From positions 1 through 28,967 of the forward strand of contig JBMOLC010000046.1 of assembly GCA_049324215.1 (NCBI GenBank): a DNA stretch of 28,967 nt, given 5' to 3'. A program made the position numbers and the translations under genes. The notes beneath the pieces were generated by a model. The model had not been told where the DNA came from, did no database searches, and worked only from the letters and a program-made list of their open reading frames with translations. How positions within the stretch are numbered: position 1 is the stretch's first letter; the number at the start of each line of letters is the position of its first letter. Positions 1-7,457 of this stretch are shown in pieces. Source of the DNA: JBMOLC01 sp049324215 (GTDB lineage Bacteria > Patescibacteriota > Microgenomatia > UBA8517).

Positions 1-128
1 TTCGAGTGTCCGTCTATAACCACTATTTCGTCGCCGTATTTCTTAACCGACTTGATAATTGTTCCAATTCCTTCCCCCTCGTTCTTCGTCAAAATTATTA
101 TGCTAACTTTTTGATTTTTACCTCTCAC
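1..128 (-). CDS. Glycosyltransferase family 2, N-terminal fragment cut by the window edge
   Basis: The last 128 bases encode the first 42 residues of a GT-A glycosyltransferase. The reading opens at a GTG (128-126) just after an in-frame TGA, giving a beta strand ending in ILTKNEGEGIG and a second strand ending in VVIDGHS. This pattern, with a Lys-Asn-Glu loop followed by V-I-D-G-x-S, is the nucleotide-binding start of GT2 enzymes. It most resembles the DPM/DPG-synthase branch, which loads sugars onto polyprenyl phosphate, but the DxD motif and C-terminus lie outside the window, so donor and acceptor are unknown. The gene overlaps the end of the upstream methyltransferase by 11 bases, suggesting translational coupling. 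No clear Shine-Dalgarno is visible, and GTG is chosen because no ATG precedes the first conserved strand. Confidence in the family is good; confidence in the subfamily is low. Confidence 0.72.
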   Translation of the reverse strand, partial: MRGKNQKVSIIILTKNEGEGIGTIIKSVKKYGDEIVVIDGHS

Positions 129-792
129 TTTTCATTTTAACTACCCGGACGACACAGTATAAAGACAAATCAAGCGGAAGGAAAGGTGGATAGTGAACAA
201 TTTTATTTATGGCAACATTATTCCTAATTGCCTCAATAATTTGTTTATGGCCGGATGGGTGTATTTTGTCTGGCGCAAAACCCAAGATATTTTTGATAAT
301 AAAGTTTGTCACCAAATTCTTAGTAGGAAATCCCATTATCAGGTATCCTCCGGGTTTTAATACTCTATGCATTTCTTTAATTGACATCTTCAATTCTTTT
401 TTTGAGAAGTGTTCGAGAACGCTTATACAGAGAACTACATCAAAAAAATTTTGTGGATAGGAGGTTTTAAAGATTGACCCACGAGTCAATTTCGCCTTTA
501 TCCCTTGTTTTCCCAGAATCTCCTCAACAAGTTTTGGTTTGGGAAAGGTATCTATTCCGTAGACATTCTTGGCGAGTTTAGAGAGCGTAGGAATAAAAGT
601 CCCCCCGCCGTAACCGACATCCAGGACTCTCTCAACTTTCCGCTGCTTCATCGTTCCTAAAGCGATTTCCAAACGCTTCCTCATAAAGTATCCCTGGATT
701 GGTCGGTAATATTGGTCGATTGTGCTATCGATGTATTCGTAGTTAAGAGACTTAAGATTTTTGCGAGGGGGGATAATCAACTTAACTTTCAT
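118..792 (-). CDS. SAM-dependent class I methyltransferase
   Basis: A 224-residue soluble methyltransferase of the Methyltransf_11/UbiE-like type. Motif I is D58-V-G-Y-G-G-G64, the glycine-rich SAM loop. An acidic residue ending strand 2 follows (G-I-D81), then F-D-V-V-L-C-I-S-V-L-E-H at about 117-128 (motif II), and R-V-L-K-P-G-G at 143-149 (motif III). In glycan loci such enzymes usually methylate a sugar hydroxyl, a terminal sugar or a lipid-linked glycan, which can cap chain length. That role is inferred from context only. The ATG overlaps the stop of the upstream GT-C/discoidin gene in an ATGA arrangement, so the two are almost certainly co-translated. The substrate cannot be predicted. 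Length is normal and no key motif is missing. Confidence 0.85.
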   Translation of the reverse strand: MKVKLIIPPRKNLKSLNYEYIDSTIDQYYRPIQGYFMRKRLEIALGTMKQRKVERVLDVGYGGGTFIPTLSKLAKNVYGIDTFPKPKLVEEILGKQGIKAKLTRGSIFKTSYPQNFFDVVLCISVLEHFSKKELKMSIKEMHRVLKPGGYLIMGFPTKNLVTNFIIKNILGFAPDKIHPSGHKQIIEAIRNNVAINKIVHYPPFLPLDLSLYCVVRVVKMKSER

Positions 793-3347
793 AGTGGTAT
801 TTCTGGGAGAAGAGAAAATGAAAAAAACTTTGTCTTAATTGGTGCATCCTTTTCAAAACTGAAATAAATTTCTGTAACGCGTTTATCGAATATCTGTCCA
901 GCTGCCGAAAATATTTCAGCCTCGGGGATTTTAATCCTAATCTCCTGACCTCCGGTTTCTATTTTGAAGGGAAAATAAAACTCTTGGGAGTGATTGCTGG
1001 AAACATCCTTATTCGTTCTCCATCCCAGCTTGGCCCAGAACGTGTTCATTCCCTTCTTTCTCATATATTCATAGTCCTCTCTGGAAGAAATAAAACCGAA
1101 CATCTTTAGAGAGTCTTGCAAGAGTTCGTCCTTATCTTCATAAAAATTGAGAACTCTGCTACCTTCTTCAGCGATTACCTCAAAAGAGTCCAATAGCGCA
1201 AAGCTCCCCGTTTGGGTCGTATGAATATTCATTTTTATATGTCGTGCGTTGACCTCCTTTTTAAGGATATCTATTTTATTATCTTTCTTATTCCCAAAAA
1301 TCTCTAGGACTTCCTCCCAATTCCTCTGGTCAGAGGAAACAGAGTAGGAGTATGTAGAAGGGGTCCTGCCCGATCCCGCCTGAGACCCCCAAGTAAAAGC
1401 CTTTATCTTCCTAATTTCCCCAAGGTCTACTTCGATCCAGGCGGGGACCGCGTCAACGATCCATGACGATCTTCCTCCGACATTGCCGTCTATCAGGTTT
1501 TCTGGTAGGACGTGAAGAAAAGGTTCCCCTGGCCTTTGAGACAAAGTATTTGCTGTTTTAACTTTTACTGTTTTGAGGTATTTTGACCTATCGATTGTGT
1601 AATCAACCAAGGCTCTAAATCTTTCGCCGTCTGGCCTTGAGCCTCGCTTAAAACTACTCCAAATGGAGGCGATGTTTATTTCAACGATATAAGGCGTTTC
1701 AACATACGGGCCGTCTTTAATTTCCGCCAAATAAGAGACTCCATCATTGGTTTTTAAACTAGGGGTATAAGTCTTCTGCCCAACTAACACTCTTCTTGCA
1801 GTTTCAGTTTTATTTATTAAACCGGCCTCGGCGTTGTAATCCAAGAAAACAACGTTGTTTAACTTGATTTTTCCCTCCTTTATTTTCTTGAGTACTGCCC
1901 CAATCTGAGACTCTAGTGAATAGGGCTCGTCAGCCAAATTCGGATATTCTTGCTTCCTGATAAACGACCACTCGTACAAGAAGTCGCTTAGGCCGGAAGA
2001 GTGCGGATAAATGTAAAAGACAACTTCGTCTGGCAACTGGGGAAACTCTTCCGAAAATTGCGAGTAAAATCTTTTAGGCTCCGAATAGGTCGATGCGTAG
2101 GCCTCGGTCTCAATTTTATGTAGATAAAACACCTGGATTCCTATGAATACAATCACGACTATTAGGTTCATAATAAAAGTTCCAACTTTGAAGTAATTTT
2201 TCTTTAGAAATCCAGATACTCCCAGTAAAAAGTTAGCCAGAAGAAACGAGAATCCTGCAAAGGCAAAATATCCATAGCGCATGGTTATAAATTTGTATTC
2301 CCTAGACAAGAATTCCTCTGTGAAGGGTATCGCCAAGGCCGCAAAGAGCAAAAAACAGAAGGTCCAAGCGGCAAATAAGAAAATGGGGCGAATCTCTCCG
2401 GCTTTTTTTCTGAGTTCAGCAACCACCCGATAAGAGATTGCTATTAATGACCAGCCCAAAAGCGGGAAAAAGTATTTGTCAAGAAGCGGCGTTTTAACGC
2501 TTAGTCTTAAAAATTCTCTGATATTATTTAGAATTGGATAAGGCAGAACTAAAGGAGGGAACAGTTTACCTATGGTCAGAAGAACAGATTGAAGATAAGT
2601 AAAGTACCTTCTTTCTTGAAGAAGAGTAATCCGCATCCTGACATTACTATCAGCAAAATCCCCCGGTATTCCTCCGTACCAAGAACGGACCGCAAAAAAT
2701 ATCAAAACTAAAAGATAATAAGGACTCTGCTTTCTAAGAATTTCGAGAAGCTTTCTTTTAGAAAACGGCTTTTTTGTATAGATAAGGTCGTAAAGAGTAA
2801 TAATTGGAACAATTATTAATCCGCTTTCCCTGGTAAAAAAGGCTAAGAGGGTAAAAAGTATCGATAAGACTAGACTCTTTCGGCTTTTGTTCTTTTTATA
2901 TTCAATAAACTTGATTAGAGCCAAAAGCATAAAAATCAAAAGGAGAGGATAATACGAATTAAAACTGCCCCAGGTAAGAACGTCGTTATAGGCAGTGTTC
3001 GCAACAAAAATGAGGCTGGTGAGAAATGACAAGTTTCTATTACTGGTCAAAACTCTAACAAGTTTAAATAATGCAAAAGCGGCGGCCGTGTGCAGAATAA
3101 GGCTGGTTAGATACCATCCCCACGGGTTCCAACCAAAGACTTTCCAGTCAAGGTAGTATAAAAAACTATGGCTTTTGACAAGATTAACAATAGTGTGCGG
3201 TGTTGCACCCATCAACCACGAAGTCTCAAAACCTTTTAGAAACCAGAAATTTAGAGTTCTAAACCAAGCAATCAAGCTGACAAAAACGATTATGGCTGGA
3301 TATAAAAGGGCAGACTTTAATAACTTACTGATAAATGGATTCGGCAT
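789..3347 (-). CDS. TMTC-like GT-C membrane glycosyltransferase with C-terminal discoidin (F5/8C) domain
   Basis: An 852-residue protein in two halves. Residues 1-410 hold about ten hydrophobic segments laid out like the TMTC/PMT-type GT-C enzymes: G-W-N-P-W-G-W-Y-L followed by L-H-T at about 72-87, then F-T-R-E-S-G at 171-176 with a P-x-x-x-L-Y-D loop. In that family these precede polyprenyl-phosphate-sugar-dependent transfer on the outer face. Residues 411-852 are soluble and presumably extracytoplasmic. About 612-726 read as a discoidin/CBM32-like fold: ENLIDGN, then W-I-E-V-D-L-G at 637-643, S-S-D-Q-R-N-W at 671-677 and A-R-H-I-K at 701-705. Discoidin domains bind glycans, so the enzyme may hold its acceptor through this tail. 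The upstream GT-A gene ends 10 bases away, and an AAAGG sits 2 bases before the ATG. Seen: segments and motifs. Known: family behaviour. Inferred: the enzymatic role; a non-catalytic membrane anchor is possible. Confidence 0.78.
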   Translation of the reverse strand: MPNPFISKLLKSALLYPAIIVFVSLIAWFRTLNFWFLKGFETSWLMGATPHTIVNLVKSHSFLYYLDWKVFGWNPWGWYLTSLILHTAAAFALFKLVRVLTSNRNLSFLTSLIFVANTAYNDVLTWGSFNSYYPLLLIFMLLALIKFIEYKKNKSRKSLVLSILFTLLAFFTRESGLIIVPIITLYDLIYTKKPFSKRKLLEILRKQSPYYLLVLIFFAVRSWYGGIPGDFADSNVRMRITLLQERRYFTYLQSVLLTIGKLFPPLVLPYPILNNIREFLRLSVKTPLLDKYFFPLLGWSLIAISYRVVAELRKKAGEIRPIFLFAAWTFCFLLFAALAIPFTEEFLSREYKFITMRYGYFAFAGFSFLLANFLLGVSGFLKKNYFKVGTFIMNLIVVIVFIGIQVFYLHKIETEAYASTYSEPKRFYSQFSEEFPQLPDEVVFYIYPHSSGLSDFLYEWSFIRKQEYPNLADEPYSLESQIGAVLKKIKEGKIKLNNVVFLDYNAEAGLINKTETARRVLVGQKTYTPSLKTNDGVSYLAEIKDGPYVETPYIVEINIASIWSSFKRGSRPDGERFRALVDYTIDRSKYLKTVKVKTANTLSQRPGEPFLHVLPENLIDGNVGGRSSWIVDAVPAWIEVDLGEIRKIKAFTWGSQAGSGRTPSTYSYSVSSDQRNWEEVLEIFGNKKDNKIDILKKEVNARHIKMNIHTTQTGSFALLDSFEVIAEEGSRVLNFYEDKDELLQDSLKMFGFISSREDYEYMRKKGMNTFWAKLGWRTNKDVSSNHSQEFYFPFKIETGGQEIRIKIPEAEIFSAAGQIFDKRVTEIYFSFEKDAPIKTKFFSFSLLPEIPL

Positions 3348-3357
3348 GACCTTTTGC

Positions 3358-4263
3358 TTATTCTGCTTCTGATAATTTAGATCTGGGGCTTTTTTCGGAC
3401 AATCGAAGAAAGTGAATTGTTGAAACGATAATGTCTCTAAGTTGTTCCTCCCTTTTTTCTCTAAACTCTTTGCTATCCCTCTCGTTCTCCAATTGTATTT
3501 GGGGGTGTCTGTAAGGAACCGTGACGCTTACGACCCTCAAACCCTCCTGAAGGGCAGCTACAACCGGAAGAAAAGTGGTATTAGCCCATCTCTCGGGGTC
3601 TACTTTTCTATCCAGCTGGGATTCGCTTTTGGCGTAATGAAATTTACGCAAAAATAAATTCAGGACCTTGGGGGTGTTGGCAAGGAATTTCGGACCAAAA
3701 AAAACATCTAACTCCTGGTCGCCCGACAAGAGCCCCTTGCTCCTTAATAACTTATTCCAAAGAAGGTTTGCTCTCTTTTCGTAGCTGACCTGAAAAGCGG
3801 GGTATGTCTTGAACGCTTCCTCATCCCTTTTGGGAACTACAACATCTGCCTCTCCGTTTAAAATCGGGGCAGCTGCTTGGGGTAAACAATCTTTAACTAG
3901 AGAAACTTTCTCTGGCTCTGTCCAGCAAATCACTCTTGCTCCATTTAGTCCACCGGCTTCTATAAATGCTTGTCTTCGACTGGCGCTCATCCCTTTTTTG
4001 TCCTGCTCAATGATGTTAACCCCAAGACCTTTGATAAGCTTTATTAATTCTGGTGAGCTTCCGCCGTCCACCACTGAAAGCTGATACCCCTTTTGCAAGA
4101 CCTCCTCCATAAGTTTAATAAACAAATCGCCCCTTATCTTATCTGTATGGTCTGGATCTCTCGTCTCTCCGACATACCAATCAGGATAAAATGTGGTTGT
4201 TGCAATGGCTATAGCTTGCGGAGGATAAAATTCTTTACTTTCAACCTCTCGCGTTTCGTTCAT
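3358..4263 (-). CDS. Divergent GT-A-fold glycosyltransferase-like protein
   Basis: A 301-residue soluble protein with the alpha/beta start of a nucleotide-sugar transferase: a hydrophobic strand at 17-24, L-S-V-V-D-G-G-S-S at 62-70 and G-V-N-I-I-E-Q at 81-87. A conserved-looking K-K-G-M-S-A-S-R-R-Q segment (89-98) follows, which could contact a phosphate. Where a GT2 enzyme should carry its metal-binding DxD after the next strand, this protein has V-I-C-W-T-E-P-E-K (111-119). A second region, V-F-F-G-P-K-F-L, lies near 190. The fold call is fair; the exact family and activity are not recognised. It sits between the ColD-like gene (7 bases upstream) and the GT-C/discoidin gene (10 bases downstream). 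An AAGG lies one base before the ATG. It could be a sugar transferase using Glu residues for metal, or a non-catalytic relative. Confidence 0.62.
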   Translation of the reverse strand: MNETREVESKEFYPPQAIAIATTTFYPDWYVGETRDPDHTDKIRGDLFIKLMEEVLQKGYQLSVVDGGSSPELIKLIKGLGVNIIEQDKKGMSASRRQAFIEAGGLNGARVICWTEPEKVSLVKDCLPQAAAPILNGEADVVVPKRDEEAFKTYPAFQVSYEKRANLLWNKLLRSKGLLSGDQELDVFFGPKFLANTPKVLNLFLRKFHYAKSESQLDRKVDPERWANTTFLPVVAALQEGLRVVSVTVPYRHPQIQLENERDSKEFREKREEQLRDIIVSTIHFLRLSEKSPRSKLSEAE

Positions 4264-4270
4264 ACCTTGG

Positions 4271-5449
4271 TTATATTTCAGTAAATACTTTGACTATCTG
4301 TTTTATTTCTTTATTGGTAAGTTCCGGGTTGTTGCCGAAATATAACCCCTGGTCATGAATAAGTCTGGCGTTTGTCTTTCCTCTTCCATTATCTTTAATG
4401 TATTTTGTAAAAAAGGGCTGCCGGGTCATATCTCCACCAACAATCGGCCTTATCTCAATTTTACCCTCGCACTTCTTGACCAGCTTATCCCTTAGCTTCC
4501 TACTTCTGCAAATTACAGGAATAGCAAAATTGGAGATTAGATCCATATGGTCGAACTGAACGGGATAATAGAGGTCGGACCTTTTATAGATTGCGGTGGC
4601 CATCTTCATAAAGTTCTCTTTTCTTTTCTTGACTATTTCATTGGCGTACTTTAATTGAATATTTCCCAAAAACCCATTGATCTCTGTTGGCCTAAAATTG
4701 TAACCCAGGTCATAGAACGTATAGCGTGAATAAAAAGTTTCATTAACTTTAAATTTGTCCCTAATCTCATTCTGTTTCGCAAAGCTTAAATTTCTGTCCC
4801 ATCCGTGGGCCCTAACAATTCTGAGCATGGTGGCAAGCTCCTCGTCGTCGGTGCAGACTGCCCCACCCTCAACCGTCGACATGTGATGCCCAACATAAAA
4901 CGAAAAGGTCGACGCAAGACCAAAGTTGCCAAGCTTGTTCCCTTTGTAAACCGAACCCAAGGACTCGCAATTGTCCTCAATCAAAACAATGCCTTTCTTC
5001 TTGCAGATTCTCTTAACTTCATCAATATCTCCACAAAAACCCAAGAGATTTGTAATAAAAAGCATTTTGATTTCATGCTTCTTGAGTATCTCAAGTAGTC
5101 CCTTACTAGAAATGTTCAGCGTCTCGAGCTCTACGTCGATAGGGATACTTCTTAGACCCAGTTGAATGAGGGGCATTACATTTGTAGACCAGGTCAATGA
5201 AGAGAAAGCAACAGGGTCCCCTTTTTTAATGTAGCCTAGGTTAAGGAGGGCCTGGATAACAGCAAGGTTTGCAGAGCTACCGCTATTTAGAAAGACACAA
5301 TGTCTTCTGCCTTGCCATTGAGCAAAGTCTTTCTCAAATTTCTCACACTCCTTGCCAAAACTTAGATACTTGGCTCTTTTTATAAACTTGTTAAGTCTCT
5401 TTTTGGTATCCGCCTCTTTATAGAATGTTGACTTGATTAACTTAATCAT
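4271..5449 (-). CDS. PLP-dependent ColD-like 3-dehydratase (DegT/DnrJ/EryC1/StrS family)
   Basis: A 392-residue fold-type I PLP enzyme of the sugar aminotransferase family. N-S-G-S-S-A-N at 55-61 forms the phosphate cup, and I-E-D-N-C-E at 157-162 supplies the Asp for the pyridine nitrogen. In S-F-S-F-x-x-x-K of true aminotransferases the last Lys binds PLP. Here the segment reads S-F-Y-V-G-H-H-M (183-190), so His188 replaces it. This swap marks the 3-dehydratases, including ColD, which turns GDP-4-keto-6-deoxymannose into the 3,6-dideoxy-4-keto sugar using a PMP cofactor. E1/RfbH/SpnQ enzymes share the His but also carry a cysteine cluster for [2Fe-2S]. No such C-x-C cluster follows the R-A-H-G-W-D-R segment here, so the ColD branch fits better. 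The Fcl/ColC-like gene at 7420 would supply the next step. Colitose or a related 3,6-dideoxyhexose is inferred. A leaderless-type promoter may precede the ATG. Confidence 0.85.
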   Translation of the reverse strand: MIKLIKSTFYKEADTKKRLNKFIKRAKYLSFGKECEKFEKDFAQWQGRRHCVFLNSGSSANLAVIQALLNLGYIKKGDPVAFSSLTWSTNVMPLIQLGLRSIPIDVELETLNISSKGLLEILKKHEIKMLFITNLLGFCGDIDEVKRICKKKGIVLIEDNCESLGSVYKGNKLGNFGLASTFSFYVGHHMSTVEGGAVCTDDEELATMLRIVRAHGWDRNLSFAKQNEIRDKFKVNETFYSRYTFYDLGYNFRPTEINGFLGNIQLKYANEIVKKRKENFMKMATAIYKRSDLYYPVQFDHMDLISNFAIPVICRSRKLRDKLVKKCEGKIEIRPIVGGDMTRQPFFTKYIKDNGRGKTNARLIHDQGLYFGNNPELTNKEIKQIVKVFTEI

Positions 5450-5456
5450 CTTTTGA

Positions 5457-5465
5457 ATTCTATCA
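5457..5465 (-). promoter_or_regulatory. Extended -10 promoter element before the ColD-like gene
   Basis: Read on the minus strand, the 49-base gap upstream of the ColD-like gene contains TGATAGAAT, a TGn-extended -10 one mismatch from TATAAT. No good -35 hexamer lies 16 to 18 bases upstream, which is tolerated for extended -10 promoters. The -10 ends only 7 bases before the ATG, so a transcript from it would be nearly leaderless, and no Shine-Dalgarno is seen. The rest of the gap holds no hairpin or other gene. A chance match in AT-rich sequence is possible. Confidence 0.35.
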
Positions 5466-5498
5466 GAAAGACCTTAAAAACACATCCCAGAAGATAAG

Positions 5499-6284
5499 CT
5501 AAATCTTTTTCATAACAACGTGGTAACAGGAGGCAAAGCGATCGTCTTGGTCAAGACTATCTATCACATAACCCAAACAGTTGGAAAAAAGGAAAATAAA
5601 GGGAGATAAGAAAAATAGCAAAATTCTTACAACGCCCTTTCCTTCAAGAATCTTTCTAACCACAAACTGGTTTACCAATATCGATAAAGTTGTACCAAAA
5701 AACGAGTAAGTATAAATTTTTTCTACCGTTAGCCCGGATTTTCTGGCCAATTCTCTATAACCTCCCCTAGTTATCCGTTGAAAATCGCTATCGATTCCAC
5801 CATGCTCTCTATAGATGAAGGGTGAAACCGTTATGCACCTTCCACCTTTCTTGAGAACGCGTGAAGCTTCTGAAAAAAATTTTTGTAAATCAGGAATATG
5901 TTCTGTAACTTCAAAGCTGGCATATGTATCAAAGCTTGAATTTTCAAACGGTAGATCTAGAGCGTCGCACGCCAAGTCGAGCCGACTGTCATCTTTTATC
6001 CTCCCGTACAAAATTTCTGTTATCACGCCCAACCTGCCAGCTTCTTTTTTCTGGATCTCAAACTGTTCATGCCAAGAAGAAAAATCGGTTGCTAGATACT
6101 CACTAATTCGTCTATTTTTTTTGAGTATTATTTCTTTTTTCTCACAATTCCCCGCCCCAGTTTCTAAAACCCTTCCTCGAAAATATTTAATTAGTTCATT
6201 ATTTCCTCTCTCCTTATTTCTGAAATCAAGCCAGTGCGGATAGATGGGCGTTTTAACTATAAAGTTGAGTAGAACTCTAAGCAT
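5499..6284 (-). CDS. SAM-dependent methyltransferase with C-terminal hydrophobic anchor
   Basis: A 261-residue class I methyltransferase. The SAM loop is V-L-E-T-G-A-G-N at 39-46. A-T-D67 marks the end of the next strand, D-A-L-D-L-P-F at 107-113 the adenine-binding stretch, and E-V-T-E-H-I-P at 125-131 with R-V-L-K-K-G-G at 142-148 closes the core. Unlike the methyltransferase at 118-792, it continues into a hydrophobic stretch at about 219-241 rich in Leu and Phe, which could lie in or on the membrane and place the enzyme by its lipid-linked substrate. Residues F-I-Y-R-E-H-G-G around 156-163 resemble the loop of sugar methyltransferases in O-antigen loci. It starts 3 bases after the upstream GT4 stop and lies just upstream of the ColD-like gene, so O-methylation of a deoxysugar is a reasonable guess. 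The substrate is unknown. Confidence 0.83.
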   Translation of the reverse strand: MLRVLLNFIVKTPIYPHWLDFRNKERGNNELIKYFRGRVLETGAGNCEKKEIILKKNRRISEYLATDFSSWHEQFEIQKKEAGRLGVITEILYGRIKDDSRLDLACDALDLPFENSSFDTYASFEVTEHIPDLQKFFSEASRVLKKGGRCITVSPFIYREHGGIDSDFQRITRGGYRELARKSGLTVEKIYTYSFFGTTLSILVNQFVVRKILEGKGVVRILLFFLSPFIFLFSNCLGYVIDSLDQDDRFASCYHVVMKKI

Positions 6285-6287
6285 ATT

Positions 6288-7457
6288 TTATAAGGTCTTT
6301 TCTAGCGCTCGCCAAAAAATTCTGTTCCAATCAAATTTTTCTGCATACCGAAGGGCGTTGGCCGAATAGAACTTCAATTTCGAATCGTCGCCTAATAGGT
6401 CTGCTAAATCGCGTGCCACTGAAACTGCGTCATAGTCGGTAATTAAAGCACACCTATTTTTAACCAGATCCCCAGCAATCTGGGGTACATTGGTCAAAAT
6501 TATAGGAAGCCCAGCAGCCAGATAGCTTTTTATCTTGCCCGGATCAGTAAAGTAAGTGAAACTATCTGGTGTCGGCGCATAGGTAGCTACTGAAATTGAG
6601 CTTTTGGCTAGTTCTTTCTCTACCTCCTGGTGGTCCGCAATAAAACCCAGAAAAAATACCTTGTCTATTATTCCCTTTCTCTTGGCTCTTAGTTTCAAAA
6701 TTTTCTCGTATGGCCCAGTTCCTATAACATAAAGGTGGGCTCTGGGAAAATTCTTGGAGATTTTGGCAAGAGCATCAATGACAACTTGGAGCCCCTGCTT
6801 TTTTATCAGGTGGCCCAAAAAAATAATTCTATTTTTGTCTTTTGTAAGGTTGCGGTTTTTTTTGACCCTTTCAAGCCAGATTCCGACCGGAACAACTATT
6901 TGGGGCGCCAAATCCCTACTTTCGAGCCCGTAAAACCGTTTTCTCGCCTCGACTATCTTTTCAGAGAGGTTCCAAACCATGTCGGCACCCTTGGCTGATT
7001 GGGAATCAACAAAACGATACAGCTCATTCAAGATTCTGTTGGAAAACCGATTGGGAACATAGTCAATGGTATAATAAACAACTTTCTTAGCCTTCCCCAA
7101 CCTTTTCAGCAAGACGCCGATGTATGTAAGGAATCCATCAGAGCCTATATATAAGTCGATGACCCCCCCTTGTTTCAAGGACCACAATAGATTGTAGAAG
7201 ACCTCTCTTAAGTAAACGAGAATTCCGGATGAAGCAAAATTAACTCCTTCGCCTTCTTTCTGTAAGCTCCCTGCTTTATAGACTCTATAGAAAGAGGGCC
7301 TTCCCTGCACTGATGCAAAGGGGTGGCCGATGAAAAGAAGGTTTTTTACTTTGTCTCTAAGGAACTCTTCAAGATCAAGGGCCGGGCCGGTTGCGGATAC
7401 ATGGGAAGAGATTACGACTCTAAGACCCTTTAGTGTTCTTTTTAATGTTTTCTTCAT
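6288..7457 (-). CDS. GT4-type glycosyltransferase (GT-B fold)
   Basis: A 389-residue cytoplasmic glycosyltransferase. The N-terminal half is a weakly conserved acceptor domain (T-G-P-A-L-D at 23-28, F-I-G-H-P at 42-46). The C-terminal half is a Glycos_transf_1 domain with I-I-F-L-G-H-L-I-K-K-Q-G at 211-222 and L-Y-V-I-G-T-G-P at 242-249. The nucleotide-binding loop is T-D-P-G-K-I-K-S-Y-L-A-A-G at 304-316. Canonical GT4 members carry E-x7-E here; this one has Asp305 and Ser311 in the S-D-P-x-K-x-x-E-Y-L-A-A-G version of the loop, so the second Glu is lost. This may alter the donor or weaken activity. The start overlaps the upstream SDR gene by 38 bases. ATG at 7457 is kept because the gene lies in a continuous overlapping run, but a shorter start near the first strand is possible. 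No Shine-Dalgarno is visible. Confidence 0.85.
   Translation of the reverse strand: MKKTLKRTLKGLRVVISSHVSATGPALDLEEFLRDKVKNLLFIGHPFASVQGRPSFYRVYKAGSLQKEGEGVNFASSGILVYLREVFYNLLWSLKQGGVIDLYIGSDGFLTYIGVLLKRLGKAKKVVYYTIDYVPNRFSNRILNELYRFVDSQSAKGADMVWNLSEKIVEARKRFYGLESRDLAPQIVVPVGIWLERVKKNRNLTKDKNRIIFLGHLIKKQGLQVVIDALAKISKNFPRAHLYVIGTGPYEKILKLRAKRKGIIDKVFFLGFIADHQEVEKELAKSSISVATYAPTPDSFTYFTDPGKIKSYLAAGLPIILTNVPQIAGDLVKNRCALITDYDAVSVARDLADLLGDDSKLKFYSANALRYAEKFDWNRIFWRALEKTL

Noticed and set aside
4271..5449. Assignment as RfbH/E1 3-dehydratase (CDP pathway)
   Set aside because: That group needs a [2Fe-2S] cysteine cluster after the His motif. No C-x-C arrangement occurs in that place, and the protein is of ColD length.
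5450..5498. Rho-independent terminator after the methyltransferase gene
   Set aside because: There is a short T run but no stable inverted repeat before it.
5815..6243. 142-residue open frame on the plus strand
   Set aside because: It lies opposite the methyltransferase gene, which has full SAM motifs. The plus frame is Ser/Lys-rich without any family pattern. The same holds for the other plus-strand frames across the window.
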